DNA from: Capnocytophaga haemolytica
Lineage (GTDB): Bacteria > Bacteroidota > Bacteroidia > Flavobacteriales > Flavobacteriaceae
Direction: 5' to 3'
Length of the DNA stretch: 64,000 nucleotides
Assembly (NCBI RefSeq): GCF_001553545.1
Contig: NZ_CP014227.1
Span: 587,501-651,500, forward strand
Within the stretch, counting starts at the first letter, position 1. Every line of letters starts with the position of its first letter. Below are positions 9,383-18,127 of the stretch, in pieces. Both the position numbers and the translations under genes were made by a program. The notes below the pieces were generated by a model that was given only the letters and a program-made list of their open reading frames with translations, was not told the DNA's origin and ran no database searches.

Positions 9383-10105
9383 ATGCGTAGGTTAGTAATA
9401 GGCGATGTGCACGGGGCGCTGAAGGCACTCAGACAGGTGTTGGATAGGGCGGAGGTGCAGCCTGGCGACTTTTTGATATTCTTAGGTGATTACGCCGATG
9501 GGTGGAGCCAGACGCCTGAGGTGCTCGACTTCTTGATTGACTATCGGGAGGAGCACCGCTGCTTGTACCTTAGGGGTAATCACGATGCGCTGTGTGAGGA
9601 GTTCCTCAGTGGGGCGGCGATGGAGGATGTGTGGCGGCTGCACGGGGGCGCGGCTACTGAGCGGGCTTATCGCGGTGTGGATGAGATGCGCAAGCAGCGG
9701 CATATCCGTTTTTTACGCAGTTTAGAGAATTATTATCTCGATGAGGAAAATCGCCTTTTTGTGCACGCTGGGTTTACGAACTTGCGCGGGATTGCTTTTG
9801 AGCATTTCAGCAAGATGTTCTATTGGGATAGGACGCTCTGGGAGCTGGCGCAGGCAGTGCGATTGTCGGAAGATGATGTGCATTACCCGCATCGATTGAG
9901 GCTTTACAAGGAGATATTTATAGGGCATACACCTACTACGCGCTTGGGCAGCGATAAGCCTTTGAGTTTTAATGGGGTAACTAATGTAGATACGGGGGCT
10001 GCCTTTCGTGGGCGGATTACGGTGTATGACATCGACACGCGAGCGTATTGGCAGAGCGACCCTGTATATAGCTTATACCCAGAGGAAAAGGGTAGGAATG
10101 TGTAA
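9383..10105 (+). CDS. metallophosphoesterase (serine/threonine phosphatase-like)
   Basis: A 240-residue protein with the dimetal phosphoesterase motifs in order: GDVHG (about 7-11), GDYADG (about 35-40), GNHD (about 64-67), then distal His residues in HAGF and GHTPT. This is the PrpA/ApaH-like phosphoprotein phosphatase pattern. Possible substrates are phosphoproteins or dinucleoside polyphosphates. The next gene begins 21 nt downstream, so the two may be co-transcribed. Confidence 0.88.
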   Translation: MRRLVIGDVHGALKALRQVLDRAEVQPGDFLIFLGDYADGWSQTPEVLDFLIDYREEHRCLYLRGNHDALCEEFLSGAAMEDVWRLHGGAATERAYRGVDEMRKQRHIRFLRSLENYYLDEENRLFVHAGFTNLRGIAFEHFSKMFYWDRTLWELAQAVRLSEDDVHYPHRLRLYKEIFIGHTPTTRLGSDKPLSFNGVTNVDTGAAFRGRITVYDIDTRAYWQSDPVYSLYPEEKGRNV

Positions 10106-10126
10106 AGAAAAAAATGTGATAACGAT

Positions 10127-12277
10127 ATGAAAAAGATACGGCAATTAGCGTTTGTAATAGCGGGGCTGGTCAGTGGAGTGGCACTGGGGCAAGGCAGGCA
10201 GATTACGCTGGAGGACATCTACGGGCGAGGGACTTTCTACACCGAGCGGATGCAGGACATACAAGTGCAGCACAAGGCACCGACCTACACTGTGCTGGAG
10301 TACGAAGGGCAAGTGCCTATGATTAACCTTTATGACTTTGCCACAGGAAAGCAGCTCAAGACACTTTTTACGGGGATCCTCAACCTGAGTGATTACCAAT
10401 TTGATGCGGCAGAGGAGCAGTTACTCATCGGGGCGAATAGCAAGGCTATTTACAGGCGGTCGGCAGTGGCGGATTACTACGTGCTGAACTTGCAGACTAA
10501 TAAGATTGAAAAGGTGAGTAACCACAAGATCAGCAGTCCGTTGTTCTCGCCTGACGGGAAGAAGATAGCTTATTCGTATGAGAATAACTTGTATATCTAT
10601 GATATAGCGGCTAAAACGGAGCAGCAGATTACCCACGATGGGGCGAAGAACTGCATTATCAACGGGACAGCTGACTGGGTGTACGAGGAGGAGTTTGGCA
10701 TTGTGAGGCTTTTTGAGTGGAATGCTGACGGGACGGCATTGGCGTTTGTGCGTTTCGATGAGACGAAGGTGCCTGAATTCTCTATGGATGTGTACGGCAA
10801 GGGGCTGTACCCTACCCAGCAGACTTTTAAATATCCTAAGGCTGGCGAGACCAACTCGGAGGTGAGCGTATGGGTGTATAGCTTAGAGACTGATAAAGCG
10901 GATAAGATCGCTGTTGAGGCATATTACGTGCCGCGCATCGCTTGGACACACGACCCTAAGCGGCTTGCAGTGCAGACGCTTAACCGCCTACAAAATGATT
11001 TTAAGGTGGTGGTTGTGGGGTTGCAACACGATAAAACACAGCAGGTTATTTATCAAGAACAGAGCAAAACTTATGTGGAAGTGCCTGAAACCTTTACCTT
11101 CTTAAAGGACAATAGCTTTGTGATTTCGTCAGAGAAGGACGGCTATAACCACTTGTACCACTATGCATTCAATGGGAAATTGAAAAAACAGCTTACAGTG
11201 GGCAAGTGGGAGGTTACTGACTGCTATGGTGTAGACGAGGCAAAAGGTGTGGTGTACTACCAATCAACGGAGAATGGCAGTATCAACCGAGGGGTGTATG
11301 CCGTAGACCTTAAAGGCAAGCACAAGCGCGCACTCTCGGCAGAGGCAGGCACCAATGCGGCAACTTTCAGTGGTGACTACAGCTTGTACGTGCATAGCTT
11401 CTCAGATGCACAGACCCCGCCGCGCTATACGCTCAACAGCAGTAGGGATGGGAAGGCGCAACGCACCATCATCAATAATGAAAACCTCACAAACAGATTG
11501 AAAGACTTTGCGCTACCTACAAAGGAGTTCTTTGAAATGCAGCTGAGCGGCAACCTGTGCGACGCTTATTTGCTTAAACCGAAGGATTTTGACCCTAAGA
11601 AAAAGTACCCTTTGTTGATGTATCAATACTCAGGACCAGGCTCGCAAGAGGTGGCAAATAAGTGGTGGGGCAGTAATGATTACTGGCACGCAATGCTCAC
11701 TGAGAAAGGTTATTTGGTGCTTTGTGTAGACGGACGCGGTACGGGCTTTAAGGGGGCAGACTTTAAGAAGTGCACTTATAAGCAGCTCGGCAAATACGAA
11801 GTGGAAGACCAGACTGCCGCTGCACAGCAGATGGCAAAACGTCCTTATGTGGACAGCAGCCGCATAGGGATATGGGGGTGGAGCTTCGGCGGATTTATGT
11901 CGAGCAACTGTCTCTTCCAGAGCGGCAAAGTGTTTAAGACTGCCATAGCGGTGGCACCTGTAACTAACTGGCGTTTTTATGACACAGTGTATACGGAGCG
12001 GTTTATGCGCACTCCGCAAGAGAACCCAGAGGGGTATGACAGCAATTCACCAATTACACACGCTGCGAAGCTCAGTGGTAGTTATTTGCTCATACACGGC
12101 ACTGCTGATGACAACGTACACGTGCAGAATGCAATGGTGCTCATCAACAGCCTCGTAGGGCAGAACAAGCACTTCGATTGGCTCATCTATCCCGATCGCA
12201 ACCACGGTATCTACGGTGGGGCAACGCGTTTGCAGCTCTTCGGGAAGATGACCGAGTTTATATTGAATAAGTTGTAA
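10127..12277 (+). CDS. dpp4: dipeptidyl peptidase IV (S9 family)
   Basis: A 716-residue exported serine protease that removes X-Pro dipeptides. The signal peptide spans residues 1 to about 22. An eight-bladed propeller (DPPIV_N) fills the first two-thirds; DWVYEEEF matches the Glu-pair loop that holds the substrate amino group. The alpha/beta hydrolase domain has Ser586 in GWSFGG, Asp661 in TADDNVH and His693 in DRNHG. Length and order match bacterial DPP IV such as that of Porphyromonas gingivalis, and Capnocytophaga species are known for this activity. Its stop overlaps the next start by one base (TAATG). Confidence 0.95.
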   Translation: MKKIRQLAFVIAGLVSGVALGQGRQITLEDIYGRGTFYTERMQDIQVQHKAPTYTVLEYEGQVPMINLYDFATGKQLKTLFTGILNLSDYQFDAAEEQLLIGANSKAIYRRSAVADYYVLNLQTNKIEKVSNHKISSPLFSPDGKKIAYSYENNLYIYDIAAKTEQQITHDGAKNCIINGTADWVYEEEFGIVRLFEWNADGTALAFVRFDETKVPEFSMDVYGKGLYPTQQTFKYPKAGETNSEVSVWVYSLETDKADKIAVEAYYVPRIAWTHDPKRLAVQTLNRLQNDFKVVVVGLQHDKTQQVIYQEQSKTYVEVPETFTFLKDNSFVISSEKDGYNHLYHYAFNGKLKKQLTVGKWEVTDCYGVDEAKGVVYYQSTENGSINRGVYAVDLKGKHKRALSAEAGTNAATFSGDYSLYVHSFSDAQTPPRYTLNSSRDGKAQRTIINNENLTNRLKDFALPTKEFFEMQLSGNLCDAYLLKPKDFDPKKKYPLLMYQYSGPGSQEVANKWWGSNDYWHAMLTEKGYLVLCVDGRGTGFKGADFKKCTYKQLGKYEVEDQTAAAQQMAKRPYVDSSRIGIWGWSFGGFMSSNCLFQSGKVFKTAIAVAPVTNWRFYDTVYTERFMRTPQENPEGYDSNSPITHAAKLSGSYLLIHGTADDNVHVQNAMVLINSLVGQNKHFDWLIYPDRNHGIYGGATRLQLFGKMTEFILNKL

Positions 12278-12630
12278 TGTTCGAGCGAGATTATATCAAA
12301 AAGCAAGTAGATAAGTTTTTCTACGAGTTGGCTTTACTCTTGCAACGCGAGCACCCTAAGGAGGAACGCCTGCGCGAGATAGACGCCCTTGGAGTGCGCT
12401 ACACAGGTGACTCATTAGAGTATTGGCAGCGGCAAAGTGCTGAGGCACTCATAGGGCAACTCGATATAGAACACTTGCAGATGGTTGCCGAGATGCTTTA
12501 TCAAACCTACGCCCTCTCAGGCAATGCTGTCCAGCAGCAGAAAATGAGGCTACTCTATGAGTATATACAGCAAGCGACAGGCGTCTTCTCGTGGGAGCTG
12601 AACCGCAGGATACAGCAGCTGTCGGACTAA
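12277..12630 (+). CDS. small hypothetical protein translationally coupled to DPP IV
   Basis: A 117-residue acidic, largely helical protein with no signal peptide or membrane segment; I do not recognise the family. It starts at the TAATG overlap with the DPP IV stop, so it is probably translated by re-initiation on the same mRNA. The segment LREIDALGVRYTGDSLEYW is followed by repeated Gln/Glu-rich helices. A cytoplasmic helper unrelated to secretion is possible, but nothing in the sequence shows its function. Confidence 0.75.
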   Translation: MFERDYIKKQVDKFFYELALLLQREHPKEERLREIDALGVRYTGDSLEYWQRQSAEALIGQLDIEHLQMVAEMLYQTYALSGNAVQQQKMRLLYEYIQQATGVFSWELNRRIQQLSD

Positions 12631-12717
12631 GGGTTTCGCAAGGGAGTGGCGAGTGCTGGGAAAAGCTATTTTAGCAAACTTTATGCACAGGGCTGTTGTT
12701 ATGTCAGTTTTTTATTG

Positions 12718-12725
12718 TACCTTTG
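12718..12725 (+). promoter_or_regulatory. promoter -7 box TACCTTTG
   Basis: An exact TAnnTTTG match about 42 nt before the ATG of the PepSY reductase, in a 136-nt gap with no other feature. Confidence 0.75.
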
Positions 12726-12766
12726 TCTTTTGTAAAAGGGGTGTTTTCCACTATTACCGATGAATT

Positions 12767-14941
12767 ATGACGAATCATATTTGGCGTAACATACACTTAA
12801 CGATTGCTTTGGTAGCAGGGTTGCTCATTTTATTAGCAGCGGTTACAGGGGGGATACTCGCCTTTGAGTCGGCGTATAACCAGAGTTTGCCCTATAAGAG
12901 TCATCAGTTTGCGGAAGTGAACTTGAGGCAGACCCTTAGTGCGGTGAAAGCAAAGTACCCCGAGGTGCTCAAGCTCAGCATTGACAAGAACCACTTTGTG
13001 AAGGTAGAGACTGCCGATGGTGAAGCGTTCTATATCCACCCTAAGACAGCAGAGAAAATAAAAGGGCAGTACAAGCGTTCGGAGGTGTTCCAGTTCACCA
13101 AAAACCTGCATCGCTCACTGTTTATTGGCAAAACGGGTAGGGTGATTATGGCAGTAGTGGCGCTATTGCTCAGTTGGGTAGCCCTCTCGGGAATTTTCTT
13201 GATTGTACGAAGGCAAAATGGCTGGCGCAACTTCTTTCGGAAGGTAGTCAAAGAAGACTTCTTTGCTTACTTCCATACGGTTATTGGGCGATGGGCGCTT
13301 ATCCCAATTATTATCATTAGCCTTACGGGGGTGTATATGGGCTTAGAAACTCTTAAAGTAATCCCTAAGTTTAAGGCAAAGGAGCCCTATGACCTCAGCG
13401 CTTTGCAGGAGTCGCCTCAGCAAGATATCAGCACTTTTGCTGTGTTTGACATTCCCTTATCGGAGGTAGTGAAGGTAGACTATCCTGCTTTTGACGACCC
13501 AGAAGAGGTGTACAAGGTAGAGCTCACTGATGGTCAGCTGGTAGTGAATCAATTCACTGGGGAGGTGATCAGCACGCAGCCGAGTGTGCTCAAATGGCTT
13601 TCGAGTACTGTGAAGGTACTGCATATCGGCAAGGGGACTGTAGTGTGGGCAAGTGTTCTGCTGCTGACGTGTATAGCTATTTTGTTCTTTTTGTACTCGG
13701 GTTTTGCTATCACCTTAAGACGCAAAAAGGCAAATGTACGCAACCCGTTTAAAAAAGACAGTTGCCCGTATATCATTTTAGTAGGAACCGAGGAAGGAGC
13801 GACACTGCGCTTTGCTAACGCGCTCCACAGGGCGCTATTGCAGCAGGGTAAGAAGTCGTTTTTGGCGGAGATGAACAGCTTTAGCACTTATGCTAAGATG
13901 CAGCACCTGGTGGTGCTCACGTCTACCTATGGTGATGGCAATGCACCTGCCAGTGCGGAGGATTTTGAAGCACTGTGGCAAGCAAACCCTATAGACAAGC
14001 CGTTTGACTATGCTGTGGTGGGCTTTGGCTCGCTGGCATATCCCAGCTTCTGCCAATACGCCCGTGATGTGCAGGCAATGCTCTCTACTTCTGGACAAGG
14101 AAGGGAAGCAACCCCTTTGCAGACGATACACAACCAATCTTATGAGGCTTTTACCACTTGGGTGAATGCGTGGGCGGCAGTACAGGGCTTGACATTGCAT
14201 TTAGAGCCTCTCAGAGAAGATAAGAAACGCGAGCTGCACGCTTTTGAGGTGATAGAGAAGACGCCTATAGACCCCAACGATACTTTTTTAGTGCGCTTGC
14301 AGCCTGAGAAAGCACTTGAATTTGAGTCGGGCGACCTGTTGAGTATTACCCCTGCGAGCAACCCTCACGAGCGCTTGTATTCCATAGGAAAGATGAGTGA
14401 TGGCAGCCTTTTGCTCAGTGTAAAACGCCACGAGCAGGGAGTTGTTTCCAATCAGTTAAATGCCCTCAATGCAGGCGATAGGGTAGAGGCAGGCTTGGTC
14501 AATAACACCGACTTTCATTTTGCGAAGAAAGCACCAGAACTCATCTGTATTGCCACAGGGACGGGTATTGCACCTTTCTTGGGAATGCTTGCTGAGAATG
14601 AGCGCAAGGTGCCTATAACTCTTTTCTGGGGAGGTAGAACAGCCGCTGCCTTTGCACTGTACCAACCTTTTATCAATGAGGCACTTAAGGAAGAGAAGCT
14701 CAAAGCGCTGCATACGGCCTTCTCCCGCGAAGGCGCCCAACAGCACATCTACGCAGTAGTGGAGCGTGAGGCAGCAATGGTAGCCGATGCTTTAGCCCGT
14801 GGTGCAGTGGTGTACATCTGTGGGTCGGTGGCGATGCAGAAAGATGTCACTGAAACTTTGGACGCCCTGTGTAGGGCAAGGCTACAAAAACCATTGAGTG
14901 ATTTTCAGAATAACAAGCAGATAAAGCTCGATTGTTATTAA
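12767..14941 (+). CDS. PepSY membrane protein fused to an NADPH flavoprotein reductase
   Basis: A 724-residue inner-membrane electron-transfer fusion. The N-terminal PepSY_TM part has four membrane helices (about 13-35, 124-147, 171-192, 293-318). A flavodoxin-like domain follows (about 334-465; TSTYGDGNAPASAEDF), then an FAD domain (RLYSIG near 545) and an NADP-binding domain (CIATGTGIAPFLGM, FWGGRT, YICGSVAMQKDV) like sulfite reductase alpha or cytochrome P450 reductase. Electrons should pass from NADPH through FAD and FMN to the periplasmic side. Related PepSY proteins act as ferric-siderophore or haem reductases, so iron reduction is the best inference. A CBS gene starts 10 nt later. Confidence 0.88.
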   Translation: MTNHIWRNIHLTIALVAGLLILLAAVTGGILAFESAYNQSLPYKSHQFAEVNLRQTLSAVKAKYPEVLKLSIDKNHFVKVETADGEAFYIHPKTAEKIKGQYKRSEVFQFTKNLHRSLFIGKTGRVIMAVVALLLSWVALSGIFLIVRRQNGWRNFFRKVVKEDFFAYFHTVIGRWALIPIIIISLTGVYMGLETLKVIPKFKAKEPYDLSALQESPQQDISTFAVFDIPLSEVVKVDYPAFDDPEEVYKVELTDGQLVVNQFTGEVISTQPSVLKWLSSTVKVLHIGKGTVVWASVLLLTCIAILFFLYSGFAITLRRKKANVRNPFKKDSCPYIILVGTEEGATLRFANALHRALLQQGKKSFLAEMNSFSTYAKMQHLVVLTSTYGDGNAPASAEDFEALWQANPIDKPFDYAVVGFGSLAYPSFCQYARDVQAMLSTSGQGREATPLQTIHNQSYEAFTTWVNAWAAVQGLTLHLEPLREDKKRELHAFEVIEKTPIDPNDTFLVRLQPEKALEFESGDLLSITPASNPHERLYSIGKMSDGSLLLSVKRHEQGVVSNQLNALNAGDRVEAGLVNNTDFHFAKKAPELICIATGTGIAPFLGMLAENERKVPITLFWGGRTAAAFALYQPFINEALKEEKLKALHTAFSREGAQQHIYAVVEREAAMVADALARGAVVYICGSVAMQKDVTETLDALCRARLQKPLSDFQNNKQIKLDCY

Positions 14942-14950
14942 AGATATAAA

Positions 14951-15607
14951 ATGATGATTATGAATATACACCATAATTTACTTGGCGTAAAGCCATCAAC
15001 TGCGGTAGCAGAGGCACGCGAACTGTTGGCACGCTATGCGGTTTCTTCTTTGCCTATAAGTGAGGAAGGGCAGTTTGTTGGGATGCTTTCGGCGGAGGTA
15101 CTTAGTGAGGCGCCTGCCCAAGCACTGCTATCGGATTACACAGACGACTTAGAGTGCTATTTCGTACGTGAGAGCTTGCAATGGGACAAGGTGCTGGAGC
15201 TCTTCGCTCCTTATGATACGAATATCGTGCCTGTACTTGATGAGCAACATAATTACATCGGTTATTATCATTTGCCAGACTTTGCCCAAGAGCTAATGGA
15301 TACGCCTTTTATGAAGGAAAAGGGACAATTTTTACTTTTGCAGAAATCGGCTGAGAGCTACTCGTTTAGTGAGATATCCCAGATTGTAGAAAGCCATAGC
15401 GGCAAGCTGCTCGGACTGTTTATCTCAGAGGCTACTGAGGAGGGCGATGTGCACATCACCCTTAAGGTGATTAGTGATCATATAAGTGCTATTTTGCAAT
15501 CGTTTAGGCGTTATGGCTATGGTATTTTGCTCGAAAAAGAAGATGATCTCTATTGGCAAAATCTGAAGGATACTTCTGCCTATTTTGAGAGATATTTAAG
15601 TGTTTAA
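14951..15607 (+). CDS. CBS-domain protein
   Basis: A 218-residue cytoplasmic protein. Two CBS motifs occupy residues about 5-115 (SSLPISEEGQFVGMLS and TNIVPVLDEQHNYIGYYHL), followed by an ACT-like segment (about 130-215). This resembles AcuB-type regulators that bind adenine nucleotides. Three in-frame ATGs (14951, 14954, 14960) leave the exact start open. It sits 4 nt before nadK, so the two are likely co-transcribed. A link to NAD(P) balance is only suggested by position. Confidence 0.85.
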   Translation: MMIMNIHHNLLGVKPSTAVAEARELLARYAVSSLPISEEGQFVGMLSAEVLSEAPAQALLSDYTDDLECYFVRESLQWDKVLELFAPYDTNIVPVLDEQHNYIGYYHLPDFAQELMDTPFMKEKGQFLLLQKSAESYSFSEISQIVESHSGKLLGLFISEATEEGDVHITLKVISDHISAILQSFRRYGYGILLEKEDDLYWQNLKDTSAYFERYLSV

Positions 15608-15611
15608 GGCG

Positions 15612-16496
15612 ATGAAAATAGCTATTTACATACGGCAGTATTCCGAAGAGAATGAGGCTATTTTGGCAGAGTTGTTCAATTATTTTACTTCTACGGACGA
15701 TATTTTCATCGAAGAGACGGTTTTTAAGAAGCTCTCGGAGCGCTCTTCGCGCTTTGACAGTGCGCAGACTTTTGCGGAGTTTGCCGACCTGAACCCCTCA
15801 TTCGATGTGATGCTCACTATTGGTGGCGACGGTACGCTGCTGAAGGCTATTACTTACATTCGGCACTTGAATATTCCTGTCTTAGGGATTAACTCGGGAC
15901 GCTTAGGCTTCTTGGCGATGGCGCAAAAGGAGCACCTTAAGGAGGTGATGACTGAGCTACGCGAGAAGACCTATAAGGTGATTGAACGCACAGTGATTGA
16001 AGCGGTGCTCAGCGAAACGGGAGCACCTGTTGATGAAATTAACTTTGCACTGAATGAGATTACCGTCAGTCGCAAGAATACCGCTTCGATGATCACCATA
16101 GATACGTACCTGAACGATGACTTTTTGAGCTCTTACTGGTCGGATGGGCTTATTGTGGCTACCCCTACGGGATCGACGGGCTATTCGCTCAGCTGTGGAG
16201 GACCTGTGATAATGCCTGCTGCAAAAAACTTAGTGCTGACGCCTATCGCACCGCACAACCTCAATGCGCGTCCTTTGATAATACCCGACGATACGGAGAT
16301 AAGGCTTACGGTGGAAGGGCGTGAGAAGAAGTACCTCCTCTCAATAGACTCGAATATGATTTCACTCTCAAAGAAGAAGTCTGTGACAATTCGTAAGGCG
16401 AACTTCACCGTAAAGATGATACGCTTAGAGGGAGATAGCTTTATAAAAACCCTTCGCAATAAACTGCTGTGGGGGGAAGACAAACGCAATAAATAA
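15612..16496 (+). CDS. nadK: NAD kinase
   Basis: A 294-residue enzyme phosphorylating NAD to NADP. Conserved motifs are GGDGTLL (about 73-79), NSGRLGFLA (about 96-104), NEITVSR (about 153-159) and TPTGSTGYSLSCGGP (about 183-197). ATG 15612 (MKIAIYIRQY) gives the usual N-terminus; a GTG at 15600 would overlap the previous gene and is less likely. The gene lies between the CBS gene and pgmB with gaps of 4 and 2 nt, forming a tight operon. Confidence 0.96.
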   Translation: MKIAIYIRQYSEENEAILAELFNYFTSTDDIFIEETVFKKLSERSSRFDSAQTFAEFADLNPSFDVMLTIGGDGTLLKAITYIRHLNIPVLGINSGRLGFLAMAQKEHLKEVMTELREKTYKVIERTVIEAVLSETGAPVDEINFALNEITVSRKNTASMITIDTYLNDDFLSSYWSDGLIVATPTGSTGYSLSCGGPVIMPAAKNLVLTPIAPHNLNARPLIIPDDTEIRLTVEGREKKYLLSIDSNMISLSKKKSVTIRKANFTVKMIRLEGDSFIKTLRNKLLWGEDKRNK

Positions 16497-16498
16497 CA

Positions 16499-17134
16499 AT
16501 GGAAGGATATATTTTTGATTTAGATGGTGTGTTGGTTGACACAGCCAAACACCATTACGAGGCTTGGAAAGCCATCGCTCGAGAGCTTGGTTTAGATCTT
16601 ACCCCAGCGCATAATGAGGCGCTGAAAGGTATTGGGCGAGAGGATTCGCTCAAGAGGATATTAGAATGGGCGGGTAAGGACTGTTCACCAGAGGCATTTC
16701 AGGAGTTGGCGCTACGCAAGAACGCGTTTTTTTTGGAGCAAGTACGCCATATCGACGCTAGCGAGCTGCTACCTGGGGTGAAGGAGTTCTTAGAGGCGCT
16801 AAAAGCGAAAGGTAAGAAGATCGCATTGGGCTCAGCCAGCAGAAATGCGCGTATGGTACTGGAAAGGACGGGTATCGTCAGTTTTTTTGACACAATTGTC
16901 GATGGCACTATGGTGAGCAAAGCCAAGCCGAACCCAGAGGTCTTTTTGAAGGCTGCTGAGGGGTTGGAGCTTCCGTCGTCGGTTTGTTGTGTGTTCGAAG
17001 ATGCTTCGGCGGGCATTCAGGCGGCAAAGAGTGCTGGGATGATGGCTATAGGCATAGGCAGTAAGGAGGTACTTCCGCAAGCAGATAGGTGGCTTACGGG
17101 TTTTGTGCCACTGCCAGAGGAACTGTTTTTGTGA
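16499..17134 (+). CDS. pgmB: beta-phosphoglucomutase
   Basis: A 211-residue HAD enzyme interconverting beta-glucose 1-phosphate and glucose 6-phosphate. It shows FDLDGVLVDTAKHH (about 6-19, nucleophile and acid/base Asp), the cap-domain specificity loop GIGREDSL, GSASRN, KAKPNPEVFL and FEDASAGIQAA. Length matches the family. It starts 2 nt after nadK. It would serve disaccharide phosphorolysis (maltose, trehalose or beta-glucosides), although no phosphorylase lies nearby. Confidence 0.93.
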   Translation: MEGYIFDLDGVLVDTAKHHYEAWKAIARELGLDLTPAHNEALKGIGREDSLKRILEWAGKDCSPEAFQELALRKNAFFLEQVRHIDASELLPGVKEFLEALKAKGKKIALGSASRNARMVLERTGIVSFFDTIVDGTMVSKAKPNPEVFLKAAEGLELPSSVCCVFEDASAGIQAAKSAGMMAIGIGSKEVLPQADRWLTGFVPLPEELFL

Positions 17135-17150
17135 TTGAGGGAAAACTTTG

Positions 17151-17158
17151 TATCTTTG
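17151..17158 (+). promoter_or_regulatory. promoter -7 box TATCTTTG
   Basis: An exact -7 box with TTG 19 nt upstream (17129-17131), 24 nt before the methyltransferase ATG. It ends the operon reading of the preceding genes. Confidence 0.82.
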
Positions 17159-17182
17159 CGGCGAATTTAAAAAGAGCGAATT

Positions 17183-18007
17183 ATGTCAGTAAATACAGAA
17201 TCACTGAGTAAGATACCTGAGACAATGCTCATTACGCTGTGGGCAAAGGCTACTGAAACGGGTAAGCCTTCGCCGCTGTTGCGTGACGAGAAGGCTGTGG
17301 AAATTATAGGGCATATCAACTACGACTTTTCGAAGTTCAAGAAGGTGGTAATGTCGCAAATAGGGGTATGTATACGCGCTAGCTTGATTGATAATGAGAC
17401 GAGTGGCTTCATTGCACAACATCCTGATGCGGTAGTGATACAGCTGGGGGCAGGCTTGGATGCACGCTATGAGCGCTTGGGATGCCCAGATATTACACAT
17501 TGGTATGAGTTGGATTTACCTGAGTCGATAGCGCTGCGCAGACAGTTTTTTACCGAAAGCCCTAAGCATACGTTTTTGGAGCTGTCGCTATTTGATTATC
17601 AATGGATTGAAATTGTAAAAGCACATCAGAAACCTGTGCTTATCATTGTTGAGGGAGTGCTGATGTATTTCAGTAGAGAAGAAGTACGAGTATTTTTTGA
17701 TAAGTTATGTGCTGAATTTAAGGAGGCTACGGTGCTATTTGATATGTTAGCTCCTATGCTTGTAAATAAAGCGAGTAAACACGATGCTTTGCGTACAATG
17801 GATGGAGGAGCCCCTGCGGAGTTCAAATGGAGTGAGAAACACACGCGTGATATGGAGCAGTGGAACCCGAAGATACACCTTGACAAAGAGTACTTTATGA
17901 GTGATTATGACCAAAAGCGCTTTCCACTAATAGCGCGTTTGATGTATAAAATTCCTTATTGTTATAAATATTTAAATCAGCGTATCGTTAGGATAGGCAT
18001 TCATTAA
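17183..18007 (+). CDS. leucine carboxyl methyltransferase-family SAM methyltransferase
   Basis: A 274-residue cytoplasmic enzyme. The SAM-binding motif reads VIQLGAGLDARYER (about 83-96), followed by WYELDLPE and VEGVLMYF, which is the LCM/Tcmp O-methyltransferase pattern. Bacterial members modify small molecules such as polyketides or unknown carboxylic acids; the substrate cannot be named. It has its own promoter and is a single-gene unit ahead of parC. Confidence 0.85.
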   Translation: MSVNTESLSKIPETMLITLWAKATETGKPSPLLRDEKAVEIIGHINYDFSKFKKVVMSQIGVCIRASLIDNETSGFIAQHPDAVVIQLGAGLDARYERLGCPDITHWYELDLPESIALRRQFFTESPKHTFLELSLFDYQWIEIVKAHQKPVLIIVEGVLMYFSREEVRVFFDKLCAEFKEATVLFDMLAPMLVNKASKHDALRTMDGGAPAEFKWSEKHTRDMEQWNPKIHLDKEYFMSDYDQKRFPLIARLMYKIPYCYKYLNQRIVRIGIH

Positions 18008-18094
18008 CTCTTTTAGGAGGCTGATAGATAGGCGTTAAGGTTCTTTTGCAAGATTTTTACAAGAAGAGTTTCCTAATAATTGAGATGAAAGATA

Positions 18095-18102
18095 TACCTT
18101 TG
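18095..18102 (+). promoter_or_regulatory. promoter -7 box TACCTTTG
   Basis: An exact TAnnTTTG box 25 nt before the parC ATG. No well-spaced -33 TTG is evident. Confidence 0.7.
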
Positions 18103-18127
18103 CCCCACTAAGTAACATTCGTAACCG

